Assembly: GCA_020698575.1 (NCBI GenBank)
Contig: CM036244.1
Span: 14,236,534-14,300,533, forward strand
Length of the DNA: 64,000 bases
Reading direction: 5' to 3'
Source: Bostrychus sinensis
Lineage: Eukaryota; Chordata; Actinopteri; Gobiiformes; Eleotridae
Positions 1 to 9,990 of the stretch are shown in pieces (within the stretch, counting starts at the first letter, position 1; each line of letters begins with the position of its first letter). The notes beneath the pieces were generated by a model. That model worked only from the letters and a program-made list of their open reading frames with translations. It did no database searches and was not told where the DNA came from. A program made the translations under genes and the position numbers.

Positions 1-304
1 AATGTAACAGTGTATGATCAAATTGTTGCATTTCTCTATCTTGGAAAAACGTTTAAAGCTCTATATAACCCAGTGGCACCTACAGATTGAGTTCCCTCAA
101 CAGTCCAGTGCACAAATGTATTTTGCTTCATTGTTTGATTTTTAAATGAACTTCCATCATCTGCATAGCCATGAGCATGCGCCTGCAGGGCGACGGTATG
201 AGCAAAGAAGGAGGGACGTAAAATTACAATTGACCAGTTTTTCTCCAGAAGCCATTTTCTTCACAAGATGTGTTAACATATTGCAGCAAATCAGAGTTAC
301 AAAT
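1..304. other. Unassigned AT-rich non-coding DNA
   Basis: I see no gene, structural RNA or clear repeat here. The only reading frame (62 codons from 146) is of chance length and has no recognisable domain. Confidence 0.6.
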
Positions 305-873
305 GTATTACTCAGTGGTCATTTTTTTACTTAAGTAAAAGTACAGATAAAGGAGCAAAAATGAATTCAGTTATTCATCTTCTTCCGCTTATTTCCATTA
401 GGGGTCATTGGTGGAGCAAATATGTACACAAGTAAAAGTAAAAGTATCAACTTAAAATTTCTACCTAAGTAAAAGTATAAAAGTACTTACTTCCAAATGT
501 ACTTGTGAGTAAAAAGGTAAAAGTATTTCCCAGATTCAAGAACTAATGTGTAAAACTAAAGGTTCTGGTGCAATAAAAGGTGTAGGTGAGGTTTTTCTGA
601 CGAGTACTATTTTATTGCATCATTTATACTTACGTACTGTGTCTAAAATGATGACACGGCAAAAACGAATGATTTTAAATTAAACTTAAAATACTTCTTA
701 CTTCAAATCGATTCAAAAAAAGTAGTGGAGTACAGATAATTGCTCTAAAATGTAGTGAAGTAAAAGTAAAAGTACCCTTTGTAAAATTTACTCAAGTACA
801 GATACATGAAAATTGTATTTAAGGAAAGTAACTAAGTACTATTACTTTGTTATATTCCACCATTGGTATCACG
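305..873. mobile_element. hAT-like non-autonomous element with 8-bp target duplication
   Basis: The element body is 313-865. It begins CAGTGGTCA and ends TTCCACCATTG, which are imperfect inverted termini (CAGTGGT / CAATGGTGG). It is flanked by GTATTACT (305-312) and GTATCACG (866-873), an 8-bp duplication with 6 of 8 matches. The interior is full of paired AAGTAAAAGTA and TACTTAAGTA motifs, typical of a widespread fish hAT-type MITE. No transposase is encoded. The 8-bp target size and CAG ends are established hAT features; the family assignment is inferred from them. Confidence 0.65.
361..425 (+). repeat. Fragment of a dispersed repeat inside the hAT-like element
   Basis: The stretch with TCATCTTCTTCCGCTTATT followed by a GGGGTCATTGG motif matches the start of the longer dispersed repeat at 9803-9990 and 22318-22645. 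It differs from the AAGTA-rich host element, so it is probably a small secondary insertion. Confidence 0.4.
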
Positions 874-2152
874 ATGCGTGTAAAATATGTCTTGAAAATT
901 GTGTTCGGTGAATTATCTGCCTTTTAGTTGCACATTTTCTACAACAGATGCAATTCATTACCCTGCTTTGGGACCGGCACAAAAGAACACTAGCTTTTGT
1001 GTAAAACTGTGTCAAAGTAATTGTAAAACGACTGATTATTTGATGGACTAGATGAGATTTTGTACCATATTTGATGTAACAGTGATTTGCCCCGACAACT
1101 GTCAAAGAACATCTTTCCTCTGTACAGTTTACTTTTATACGACTCCGCCTCTGTCCTTGTTACAGCTGTATACTGTATAATAGCAGTATTGCCTCAAAAC
1201 AGGGTCAACGGTCAAATCATATCAATGTGACTGGCACTCAGAAAGATCAGAAACAACAGAGTCAGATTTCGTCAGTTTGTCAAGCTTTATAGTTATGTCA
1301 ACGCCACACGCAATCTAATATAGCACATGATAATTACATAGGCTCAGCTTGACCTCTACAGCGAGGATAATTATTGCAGTAAATGCCTGGATGTTGATGA
1401 TTCTCTGCAGAGGGATCAGTGCACACTATTTCCTTCGTCCTGGGAGTCTACAGCGCCACATAACAACAACAGCAATGACCTGAGACCTGATGGATGCCAC
1501 ACTGACAGAGAGGATTTGGTTTGAGCCGAGAAAGACAGGATAAGTGTGTGTGTGTGTGTCCTGTAAGCTTTTTTTTTTTCAGAGGACCATCTTTGTTGTT
1601 GCGGATTAATCTTCAACTCACCCCTGTACTCTCTATCTGCACCTTCAGGCTACAACTCTAAATGTTTTCTCGTGGATAGCAGAGGTCCTTGTGCCTGCAG
1701 ACAAATGCTGTTTAATTGGAAAACTTGAAACATATATCAAAAAAGTGTTTTGACTGAGGTTTTGTGATGTTAGTGCCTTTAAACACCTTTATTTTGACAG
1801 CACAAGTACAAAATATCAGTGACAAGCAAGTTTTACAACATAATCTCTTTTTTTGTCATACTGAATTTGTCCTTTTAGATGTTTCTTTATCGCTATTTAG
1901 GAAAAAACGTTGTGAGTCCATGTGGCTGACAGCTGATTGATGATTATTCTGTAATGGCCTGCAGCTAGTGGCAGTAGCTCCTTTTTTCTTCTCTTGTTTT
2001 AACACTTTTCTGTTTATTTCTGATACATCTGAAAATAAAATCTCATCTGTTTGCTGTTAAATTAAGCTTACAGTAATTACTCAAGTACAGATTTGGAGTA
2101 CTTCTACTTCTGTTGGAAAGTTAACAGAAAACAAAATCAGCTACTCCAATGG
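874..2152. other. Intergenic stretch with minor repeats
   Basis: No gene is supported. It contains a short relic resembling the GGGACCGGCACA motif of the dispersed repeat at 10735-10903 (around 968-985), a 16-bp (TG)n tract at 1544-1559, and an AAGTA/TACTT-rich scrap at 2075-2130 related to the neighbouring hAT-like elements. The rest looks single-copy. Confidence 0.5.
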
Positions 2153-2857
2153 CACACTACCATCGGTGGACAAAGTACTCAACTTCATTACTTGAGTAAA
2201 AGTATAGATCCTCCAGGTCAAATATCACTCCAATACAAGTAAAAGTTGCTAAGTCAAAATTTTACTTGAGTTAAAGTACTGGAGTATATGTGCTTTCAAA
2301 AATACTTAAGTATTAAAAATACTTAGTAGTAAGTGGTAAAAAAAATGCATTTCAAATGAGTGCAGTCAAGAATTTTGAGTAAAAATTTAACATTCAAGTC
2401 ACAAATTTGAAAAGATATGAATAAAATACATTTCAATCATTTTAGTGAGAAAATGTGGAGATAAACCATAATAGATAAGATTGTGCTACAGCATGAGCCA
2501 TACGTTTTATAAATAAGGCTGGGTTTTATGATAATACTAATCAATCATTTTGCAAATAATGTTCAAAGCAAAAGCTAAATCACTTCCAGATTGTGTTCAG
2601 AGGTTCTTTTTAGTTCCCGAGAGCAAATATGAGTAGTATTATGTAGTAAATAATTATCTTTAGGGAGTAAGTCAGTTTTCTTTTGGTTTGAAGACGTGCT
2701 TCTTTAGAAATGTAGAGGAGTAAAAAGTATTATATTTATCTTTCAAATGTAATGGAGTAAAAGTAGTAAGTTACCTCTAAAAATACTACTCAAAAACTAT
2801 ACTTAAGCACAGTACTCAAGTAAATTTACTTAGTTACTGTCCACCTGTGCACGCTTC
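2153..2857. mobile_element. Second hAT-like non-autonomous element
   Basis: The body is 2161-2849. The left end is CATCGGTGGACAAAGTACTC and the right end is TTACTGTCCACCTGTG, whose reverse complement CACAGGTGGACAGTAA aligns with the left end. Both arms continue as ACTTGAGTAAAAGTA-like sequence. The flanks CACACTAC (2153-2160) and CACGCTTC (2850-2857) match at 6 of 8 positions, consistent with an old 8-bp hAT target duplication. There is no coding capacity. It is related to the element at 313-865 but does not simply duplicate it. Confidence 0.65.
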
Positions 2858-3437
2858 ATGAGCAGTTGTTGCAAACAGAGTCCTGAAACCTAACCTGGAC
2901 AGTCACATTCACTTTCTTAGTAAAGTGATGCTGGTCTTAGAGTAAACATTACCACTGAGATCTATATCAAATCAAGTTATGTCAATAAATGAGATGTTTA
3001 TGTATTTGGTCCGGTTTTCTGGATTCTGGTTGGTTGTTTGTTGTTTGTCCAGTTCAAAAGTAGTTTAATATGAATCTACTGTATTTGTTCTAGTGATGGG
3101 TGGACTGATATTGCTATACTTACATGATACTAATCTGGGTATCAAGTTACTTCTATTTGATTTCATTTTTGTCTTTGAGGGTAGTAAAATTTGAATAAAA
3201 AAAATCAAAAATTAAATCAGCATTGGTATCAAATAAATTTCCCTAAAAATAAATCAGTATTGTATCAAAGCTCACAATTATTACCACGCACCTGTGGGCA
3301 GTGGTAGATTTTAATTTGCAAATTAGCTGAACATTTATTAAAGAAACAGTACTTTCTGAGTACATTTTCAAAAAGATAAAATTACTTTCACTTGAAAAAA
3401 ATGTTAAGAAAAAACTTCCTTTTTTTAATTTTTTATT
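2858..3437. other. AT-rich intergenic DNA
   Basis: No gene is seen. The sequence is AT-rich and ends in T-runs at 3418-3450. The short reading frames are low-complexity. Confidence 0.5.
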
Positions 3438-3612
3438 TTTTTTTTTATTCAGGGTCATCACAAACCAGTACGCACAATGGTAGATTTTGTTTTTTTGTTT
3501 TTTGTTTGTTTGTTTTTTACATCAGATGCCCTTCCTGTCTCAGTGTGGAAGGGCCCAGAGACAGTATGCACTTCAGGATTTGAACCCCTGACCTCTGTAG
3601 GTGAGCAAAAGT
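3438..3612 (+). repeat. Dispersed repeat with tRNA-like T-arm motif
   Basis: It contains GGGTCATCACAAACCAGT, then CATCAGATGCCCTTCCTGTC, then GGATTTGAACCCCTGACC. The middle motif recurs at 10735-10903, 31715-31795 and, reversed, at 6480-6570. The last motif on the minus strand reads GGGGTTCAAATCC, close to the tRNA T-arm consensus GGTTCGAATCC. This suggests tRNA-derived sequence in the repeat and is not evidence for a functional tRNA, because no cloverleaf is present. Confidence 0.5.
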
Positions 3613-3695
3613 TTAACTCACCCCATTACTCAAATACATATTTCAAATTGTTAAATAAGCAAAAGTATTTTTTGCCCTTGGTGGCAAGGTTGTAC

Positions 3696-3798
3696 AGTAG
3701 TAGTAGTAATAGTAGTAGTAATAGTAGTAGTAATGCTAGTATTAGAAGTTGTAGCACTAGTAAAAAAAAAAAAAATAGTAGTAGTGGTAGTAGCGGTA
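3696..3798 (+). repeat. Imperfect (TAG)n microsatellite
   Basis: About 100 bp of TAG/TAA triplets, interrupted by GCTAG and by an A13 run at 3762-3774. The all-serine/asparagine and all-leucine translations across it are artefacts of the triplet repeat. A similar array sits at the same place relative to related transposon sequence at 7049-7132. Confidence 0.8.
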
Positions 3799-3928
3799 AG
3801 AACTTGTAATACTGCTTTACTTTCACTCAAATAATAATTGTATTGACTATTTTACTTCTACTTGAGTAATATTGTTTTGAAGTAGCAATACTTTTAATGA
3901 ACAAGAGTTATTTCTTCCACCTCTGCCT
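3799..3928 (+). mobile_element. hAT-like element remnant, right end
   Basis: The order TACTTTCACTCAA, TAATAATTGT, TTTACTTCTACTTGAGTAAT, TTCTTCCACCTCTG closely parallels 7167-7285. The CCACCTCTG end is the complement of a CAG-type hAT terminus. The left end is not recognisable, so this is a partial copy joined to the TAG array. Confidence 0.5.
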
Positions 3929-4889
3929 GTGAGGATGAATAAATATGTTATCATAAAATCTCTTATGTGGACATCACTTCTTCCAATATCACCAGACAAA
4001 ATCAGTAAATTAAATGACCCCCTTTTTATCCAAACAAGATTATTCCTATAATAAATACATAAATACAATAAACAACATGAATCTTATTATCACTTTCTCT
4101 CCAAACAAACACAACTTGTCGTCTCTATAGTGCCATAAAACCTTGTTACCCAACCAGAACTTACATTTTAACCTTTCATTCACATGTTGATAATTATTAT
4201 GTGGTGTTCTCAATAATTATTTTGAACACTGCTAAAGAAAATCGCTGTTTTGTTGTTAATTAGAAAAGACTGCTGCCTCTGGTTAACATCATCAAATCCA
4301 CTGTAATTCTAATTAGTTCCTACACAACCTGCAGTAAACCTAATATTAATTTCAAGCATGACTAACTATGAAACATTCTCTGTGTAAGTTTGTTACTGAG
4401 GAAAAATCACTATAAATCTGGCTTTAAACTTATTTTGGCACAAGCGCACTATTTGCCGCAAAACTAAATGATTCAGTGTGGCTCCCGGCTACATTTCCAG
4501 TTCAGTCCTATATTGATTAAATGCAGAAGTGTTTTCAGAATACCACTGAAGTGCACCGCGAAATTGCGCTGAATGCCAAAAACCTGAAAACCTAATCTTC
4601 GAATATTTCCCTGCAGGGATTGGCTCAGACAGTCTTAGCTCTTAAGCATTTCCATATCAGTTTGAATGGCTCAGTCTGGGCTTATGGTAATATTTCAGAC
4701 TGTGAAGAGAGAAGTTTCAATATAAAATCCTTATACAGGTTTAAACAAGATGACATGACCCATAAAGACAATGGTAAAAAAAACAACAACATTGCAATTT
4801 TAAGGTAAAATCAAATGCACACTGTTTAGTGTTAGTAACAAAGTTGGTTGGTTTTAAAAGCCAAATAAATATAAATTATTATCTTTGAC
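3929..4889. other. Intergenic DNA; 4160-4380 is a weak regulatory candidate
   Basis: No gene is seen. At 4160-4380 there are several homeodomain-type cores (TAATTATT, TTAATTAG, CTAATTAG) in sequence that does not look repetitive. That composition is seen in many vertebrate conserved non-coding elements, but conservation cannot be judged from this window. Confidence 0.35.
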
Positions 4890-5152
4890 AACACAGTCTA
4901 AAAGAAGTCCCAACAAAATAACATCTTTGCACATAAAAACAGCAACTGCAATTATTTTTCAACAAACTAATTTGAAAATACATGGCACAGAGCAGTAGAT
5001 GAGATGTACAAATGCATAGACAAAGCCACAGAAACACTGTACAAAAGTCCTGGAGGGCCATAAATAAAGCATTTTGTTATAGAAGCTGAGGGCCATATGA
5101 AATCTCAACCTGTGCCACAAATGGCCCCTGGGCCGCACTTTGGACATGTCTC
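4890..5152 (+). mobile_element. hAT-like transposon remnant (GGCCC-type end)
   Basis: The end reads GCCACAAATGGCCCCTGGGC then CGCACTTTGGACATGTC, matching the common vertebrate hAT terminus in which an AAATNNGGCCC motif precedes a TTTGACACCTG-like end. The upstream AGGGCCATA repeats (5053-5095) belong to the same structure. The left end is lost and no transposase is present. Confidence 0.45.
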
Positions 5153-5307
5153 CTCCAGGGTTTGTAATTAATCCGTATTTTAGTTCATTAGCTGAACTTA
5201 TATTGAGTATAATTTTATGAAAACCTGTTCGACTTTTCAGGATTTCTAAGTTAATAAACTATAAAAGAGGACACATGTTGCTGCAAACTCACAGAGGCTA
5301 TAAAAGG

Positions 5308-5310
<3 letters not shown>

Positions 5311-5375
<65 letters not shown>
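5311..5375. repeat. (TA)n microsatellite, 65 bp
   Basis: An uninterrupted TA dinucleotide run that passes into a T8 tract. Such tracts extrude cruciforms easily and are often mis-sized in assemblies. Confidence 0.95.
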
Positions 5376-5378
<3 letters not shown>

Positions 5379-6299
5379 TTTTACACTTGATTTCAGACAA
5401 AATTTAACATTGAAAAGAATCACGAGGCTATTTGATGTAAACCTTAGTGGTATTTGTAATTTCTGTGCAAAAACGCATAAGACTTAGCGCCTCATTAAAT
5501 ATGCATGCAGTTAATTTGCATAGCAAATTAGGCTCAAATAAACTAAAGCGAATAACGTTGTGGCTGTGCTGTTAGTGTTTGTTTAGCTTGTTTCATCCTA
5601 AAATTATGTAATATGCAGAACGTAGTGGAGATGATGTGTGTCTGCGCTGTCTGTCCTCTGCTCACGGCTCTCTGCCCTGTCCCGCACACTGCTGTCCCAC
5701 AGGAAACCGAGGCAGAGAGAGAGAGGGTGAGTCGCGGCCTAAATGAGTTCTTTTACCAGTTACAGAAAGGAAATATATACAGGATACAGCCTGAATTTGC
5801 AAAACATGTCAAAGTCAGCCTATTTTATCCCCCCTGAAGTTAAAGCAGAGGGAGGGATGGAGAGAACAGGAGCAGAAACAGGGACAGAAAACCCAGAAGG
5901 GGCGAAAATCCTCCCCCCATTTTCCCCCAGCAAATCACAACCTGGGTACAAATCAATTTTAAAAGAAGTACATAGAGACTACTAGATTATTCTTACTTAC
6001 TTACATACTGTGACAGAAACAAGTATCACTGCTGGATCAAGGAGACCATCGTGATCAGAAAACGAGCACCAAGGACCATGAACAGGGACGAGGGAGCTTA
6101 CACCTTATCCCGCACTTTGGACATAAACCTGAGGATGTCAGCCAGTAACGGGGTAAAGCTGTCCCCACTGTCTCACAAAACTACTTCAGCGGCCTACAGG
6201 ACAAGTCAAAGTAACATCACATTAAACTTAAAATAGTATCATATCAAGAAGACAGTGTGAAAAATGTATTCATTTTGATCCAACTCCAAACCAAATCAG
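5376..6299. other. Intergenic DNA
   Basis: No supported gene. A pyrimidine tract ending in CCCACAG (to 5702) is followed 24 bp later by GTGAGT, resembling a micro-exon, but nothing else supports an exon. The reading frames at 5613-6236 have no recognisable domain. Confidence 0.45.
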
Positions 6300-6440
6300 T
6301 GTCCTGTTTGTGCCACGTCCAAGCCTGGATAAATCAAGGTCAAGATCAAATGTATTTATATAGCACATTCACAACAACAACAACAAGGACAACACAAAAT
6401 ATCAGGGCTAAAACATCTTACAAGCAAATTCAGATAAATA
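6300..6440 (-). repeat. Dispersed-repeat scrap plus LINE/SINE-like tail
   Basis: GTGCCACGTCCAAGCCTGGA is the reverse of the TCCAGGCTTGGGACCGGCAC motif at 10856-10875. It is followed by AAATGTATTTATATAGCACA, a motif common at the 3' ends of fish L2-like LINEs and the SINEs that borrow them, and by (ACA)n. Confidence 0.45.
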
Positions 6441-6479
6441 CATGGAGCCTTGCTATTTAAACATTTAAAAACAATTAAT

Positions 6480-6570
6480 GTTGTGTCAGGAAGGGCATCT
6501 GGTGTAAAACCTATGCCAAATCCATGCACGCTTGGAGTAAAATTATTCTGTGGTGACCCTAAAAGGAAAA
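6480..6570 (-). repeat. Dispersed repeat fragment, reverse orientation
   Basis: GTGTCAGGAAGGGCATCTGG and GTAAAACCTATGCC are the reverse complement of the ATGCCCTTCCTGACAC and GGTTTTACGCCAGATG motifs at 10825-10845 and 31722-31750. The end near 6560 matches the complement of the GGTCGCCACAG part. Confidence 0.55.
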
Positions 6571-7040
6571 AGTAGATGGTTGTGTGTGCAGAGTGAAGAT
6601 GAATGAATGAAATGATGTCATGCAGTATTAATTTTACTCGTGCATTGCCGCCTGTGTTGCGCTGGGACAGAATGATGACAGACAGATGCAGTGCCCTTCC
6701 CTTCCCGTGCCAAAAATACTCACCCAAACATGTCAGGCGTAATGTTGACAGGTATGTAAACAAGCCTCTGACAATTCTGCATGGACTCAACACGCTCAGG
6801 ACTCCAACACCACTATGAGTTTTCTAACTTTCACACCTAATTTAGGAAAAAGAGTCAGTTCACTTTTATAGAGTGAGATAATAAGACAATGCTTTTAAAT
6901 GTATACTGTAATGTTGATGAGTGAGTGGTGCTAATCAATTTTGAATTCTCTAAATGTGTATTCTCATGTATCTCTAAATAAATATTTTTAGAACTTGGTG
7001 CCAAACTAAGTAATCCTCAAGGTCGCAACCCCAAAAACAG
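6571..7040. other. Intergenic DNA
   Basis: No gene, RNA or clear repeat is recognised. The 145-codon minus frame at 6356-6793 runs through repeat-derived sequence and has no domain. Confidence 0.4.
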
Positions 7041-7048
7041 TTATGAGT

Positions 7049-7285
7049 ATGTAGTAGCAGCAACAGTAGTAGTCGTAGCAGTAGTAGAAGTAGTAATAGT
7101 TGCAAATGTAGCAGTGGTAGCAGTAATAGTATTTTATGTACACAGGTAAACTTAACAATCAGCACCTTTTTACTTTCACGCAAGTAATCATTGTGTGGAG
7201 TACTTTTACTTCTACTCGAGTAATATTATCTCGAAATAACAACTTCCATCCAAGCACAGATTTGAAACACTTCTCCCACCTCTGA
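7049..7285 (+). mobile_element. hAT-like remnant with embedded (GTA)n array
   Basis: An imperfect GTA/GCA triplet array (7049-7132) is followed by TACTTTCACGCAAGTAATCA, then TTACTTCTACTCGAGTAAT, then TTCTCCCACCTCTGATG. The block at 3696-3928 has the same order, which marks both as copies of one family that carries a trinucleotide microsatellite. Confidence 0.55.
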
Positions 7286-7545
7286 TGCTAACAATCATTG
7301 TTGTTAAAATGAATAAAAGTAAAGACATTTTATAGATTTTGGAAAGAACCTAAACATAGCCACAGTATGATTTTAAATACAGTCTGTGTCCAACATAACC
7401 AGGTTTTTAAGAAGTTCTTAAGTCCAGGCTCAGTCAGCAGACATCACAGTCCAGGATCAATGTGACAGACACTGACTGTTACTGACTTCACCGAGACAAA
7501 AGGAAGAACACAATATTTTACTCTGACCCTGAAAAAAACATGTGG
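7286..7545. other. Intergenic DNA before the minisatellite
   Basis: No feature is recognised. The sequence is not obviously repetitive. Confidence 0.4.
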
Positions 7546-9705
7546 CATCCTCTAATCCTCCACTATCCATCCTCTAACCCTCAACTGTCTCTCCTCTAAC
7601 CCTCCACTGTCCATCCTTTAACCCTCCACTGTCTCTCCTCTAACCCTCCACTGTCCATCCTTTAACCCTCCACTGTCTCTCCTCTAACCTCCACTGTCCA
7701 TCCTCTAACCCTCAACTGTCCTTCCTCTAACCCTCCACTGTCCCTCCTCTAACCCTCCACTGTCCCTCCTCTAACCCTCCACTGTCTCTCCTCTAACCCT
7801 CCACTATCCATCCTCTAACCTCCCCTGTCCTTCCTCTAACCCTCCACTGTCCATCCTCTAACCCTCAACTGTCCTTCCTCTAACCCTCCACTGTCCATCC
7901 TCTAACCTCCACTGTCTCTCCTCTAACCTCCACTCTCCATCCTCTAACCCTCCACTGTCCCTCCTCTAACCCTCCACTATCCATCCTCTAACCTCCCCTG
8001 TCCTTCCTCTAACCCTCCACTGTCCATCCTCTAACCCTCAACTGTCCTTCCTCTAACCCTCCACTGTCCATCCTCTAACCCTCCACTGTCCATCCTTTAA
8101 CCCTCCGCTGTCCCTCCTCTAACCCTCCACTGTCCATCCTCTAACCCTCCACTGTCCCTCCTCTAACCCTCCACTATCCATCCTCTAACCTCCCCTGTCC
8201 TTCCTCTAACCCTCCACTGTCCATCCTCTAACCCTCAACTGTCCTTCCTCTAACCCTCCACTGTCCATCCTCTAACCTCCACTGTCCATCCTCTAACCCT
8301 CCACTGTCCATCCTCTAACCCTCCACTGTCCATCCTCTAACCTCCACTGTCTCTCCTCTAACCCTCCACTGTCCCTCCTCTAACCCTCCACTGTCCCTCC
8401 TCTAACCCTCCACTATCCATCCTCTAACCTCCCCTGTCCTTCCTCTAACCCTCCACTGTCCATCCTCTAACCCTCAACTGTCCTTCCTCTAACCCTCCAC
8501 TGTCCATCCTCTAACCTCCACTGTCTCTCCTCTAACCTCCACTCTCCATCCTCTAACCCTCCACTGTCTCTCCTCTAACCCTCCACTGTCCCTCCTCTAA
8601 CCCTCCACTATCCATCCTCTAACCTCCCCTGTCCTTCCTCTAACCCTCCACTGTCCATCCTCTAACCCTCAACTGTCCTTCCTCTAACCCTCCACTGTCC
8701 ATCCTCTAACCCTCCACTGTCCATCCTTTAACCCTCCGCTGTCCCTCCTCTAACCCTCCACTGTCCATCCTCTAACCCTCCACTGTCCCTCCTCTAACCC
8801 TCCACTATCCATCCTCTAACCTCCCCTGTCCTTCCTCTAACCCTCCACTGTCCATCCTCTAACCCTCAACTGTCCTTCCTCTAACCCTCCACTGTTCATC
8901 CTCTAACCCTCCACTGTCCATCCTTTAACCCTCCGCTGTCCCTCCTCTAACCCTCCACTGTCCCTCCTCTAACCCTCCACTGTCCATCCTCTAACCCTCC
9001 ACTGTCCATCCTTTAACCCTCCACTGTCCCTCCTCTAACCCTCCATTCTCCATCCTCTAACCCTCAACTGTTCATCCTCTAACCTTCCACTGTCCCTCCT
9101 CTAACCCTCCACTGTCCATCCTTTAACCCTCCGCTGTCCCTCCTCTAACCCTCCACTGTCCATCCTCTAACCCTCCACTGTCCATCCTCTAACCCCCCAC
9201 TGTCCCTCCTCTAACCTCCACTGTCCATCCTCTAACCCTCCACTGTCCCTCCTCTAACCCCCCACTGTCCCTCCTCTAACCTCCACTGTCCATCCTCTAA
9301 CCCTCCACTGTCCCTCCTCTAACCCTCCACTGTCCATCCTCTAACCCTCCACTGTCCATCCTCTAACCCTCCACTGTCCCTCCTCTAACCCCCCACTGTC
9401 CCTCCTCTAACCTCCACTGTCCATCCTCTAACCCTCCACTGTCCCTCCTCTAACCCTCCACTGTCCATCCTCTAACCCTCCACTGTCCCTCCTCTAACCC
9501 CCCACTGTCCATCCTCTAACCCTCCACTGTCCCTCCTCTAACCCTCCACTGTCCATCCTCTAACCCTCCACTGTCTCTCCTCTAACCCTCAACTGTCCTT
9601 CCTCAAATCTTCCACTGTCCTTCCTCTAACCTCCCGTCCTTCTTCCAACCCTCCACTGTCCCTCTTCTAACCTTTCCACTGTCCCTCTTCTAACCCCTCC
9701 ACTGT
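7546..9705. repeat. 22-bp minisatellite array, about 2.16 kb, with higher-order repeats
   Basis: Roughly 98-100 tandem units. The commonest unit is CCTCTAACCCTCCACTGTCC plus AT (22 bp); about a fifth lack one or two C/T bases (TAACCTCC). Most units contain TAACCCT, identical to a stretch of the vertebrate telomeric C-strand repeat. Variant units (CCACTATCC, CCCCTGTCC, CAACTGTCC, CCGCTGTCC) are not randomly placed. A marker pair occurs at 7801, 7974, 8171, 8410, 8605 and 8802 (spacings 173, 197, 239, 195, 197), giving a second-level period of about 195-197 bp. The unit length is not a multiple of three, and no open frame crosses the array. No gene lies inside it. It ends 3.6 kb upstream of the drd1 CpG-rich region. 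Confidence 0.97.
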
Positions 9706-9802
9706 ATATCTCGTTAGGGCTCATGACTACTACATGACTATCTACTTTGGGCCTGAGACGGGAAAGATTCTGGTGAATCAGTCAGTTTCAGAGATGGCAT
9801 TC

Positions 9803-9990
9803 ATTCATCTTCTTCTGCTTATTACTGTTACTATTACCTATCCCAGCAACTATGGGCCTTAGGAGGGGTACACCCTGGACAATGGCCAATTACTATAGTT
9901 TCAGGGCTGACACAGAGGCAGACAACCAATCACTCTCATTCACTCAATAGGGGCAATTTAGAGTCACAAATTCACATATGCATGCACAAT
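9803..9990 (+). repeat. Dispersed fish repeat (family H), copy 1
   Basis: It contains TCATCTTCTTCTGCTTATT, then ATCCCAGCAACTATGGGCCT, then GGGGTACACCCTGGACA, then CAGGGCTGACACAGAGGCAG, then GGGGCAATTTAGAGTCAC. The same ordered motifs occur at 22318-22645 and partly at 11838-12295. I recognise it as a very common fish interspersed repeat but do not assign a class. The copy is truncated on the right. Confidence 0.65.

Noticed and set aside
3560..3612. A tRNA-like T-arm (GGGGTTCAAATCC on the minus strand)
   Set aside because: No acceptor stem, D-arm or anticodon arm can be placed around it. It belongs to a dispersed repeat.
3477..3809. A 110-codon frame ending in a poly-Ser/Asn stretch
   Set aside because: It is made of a dispersed repeat plus a (TAG)n microsatellite; the poly-serine is a triplet-repeat artefact.
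7546..9705. CRISPR-like array or true telomeric repeat
   Set aside because: The units are directly adjacent without unique spacers, so it is not CRISPR. They are 22 bp with a non-telomeric remainder, so it is not (TTAGGG)n.
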